From NCBI RefSeq assembly GCF_001715295.1, contig NZ_MDKB01000001.1, forward strand, positions 332,346 to 396,345: DNA of 64,000 nucleotides, in the 5' to 3' direction; not shown here. Below are more notes on the stretch, generated by a model, which was not told the DNA's origin, searched no databases, and saw nothing but the letters and a program-made list of their open reading frames with translations. Origin of the DNA: Streptomyces griseus. GTDB lineage: Bacteria; Actinomycetota; Actinomycetes; Streptomycetales; Streptomycetaceae. Positions within the stretch are counted from its first letter, which is position 1.

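Noticed and set aside
24908..64000. Modular polyketide synthase or non-ribosomal peptide synthetase
   Set aside because: Length and repeats suggest it at first, but no ketosynthase, acyltransferase, adenylation, condensation or carrier-protein motifs are present in the frame.

Overview
The window reads as chromosomal DNA from a Streptomyces or a close relative. G+C is very high, third codon positions are strongly GC-biased, GTG and TTG starts occur, and there is a Streptomyces-type spore-associated secreted protein next to an actinobacterial type VII secretion system (T7SS/ESX). No tRNA, rRNA, CRISPR array, insertion sequence or phage gene was seen.

Layout. Bases 1-3571 hold the end of a MoxR-type AAA+ ATPase gene overlapping a DUF5682-type gene, followed by two perfect hairpins. 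Bases 3791-5766 hold a small secreted spore-associated-protein homologue (minus strand) and a membrane-anchored SpoIIE/PP2C phosphatase (plus strand). Bases 5988-18364 are the T7SS core: an EccA-like protein made of a beta-helix fused to two CbxX/CfxQ ATPase domains (minus), a mycosin-type subtilase (plus), the three-ATPase EccC (minus), then EccD and EccB (plus). Bases 18745-24907 encode two WXG100 proteins, an acidic T7SS-associated protein, a 1,208-residue coiled-coil and low-complexity protein, a YbaB-like protein and a small WXG100-like protein.

From 24908 to the last base, one reading frame stays open for 39,093 nt (13,031 codons) and runs off the window. This giant gene takes up about 61% of the window. 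It has a CpnT-like/WXG100-like N-terminus, a Pro/Thr-rich linker, an OmpA-like segment, seven His-Cys caspase-like cassettes, two HEFAH metalloprotease domains resembling anthrax lethal factor, a 5-kb beta-rich region, a coiled coil, two papain-fold (Cys-His-Asp) toxin-like domains and two tandem ADP-ribosyltransferase-like modules, the second cut by the window end. Two tandem 8.2-8.3-kb super-repeats inside it share stretches that are nearly identical at the DNA level, which points to recent duplication or gene conversion.

Working model (inference). The Esx proteins, EccB/C/D, the EccA-like ATPase and the mycosin form an ESX machine. The small gene and the YbaB-like gene directly upstream would serve loading or chaperoning of the giant product. 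The giant protein would be a secreted multi-effector polyprotein whose repeated His-Cys domains could cut it into separate pieces. Very large Streptomyces proteins are, as I remember, deposited under the name 'lonely Cys domain-containing protein'. I know of no functional study, and no immunity gene is visible inside the window.
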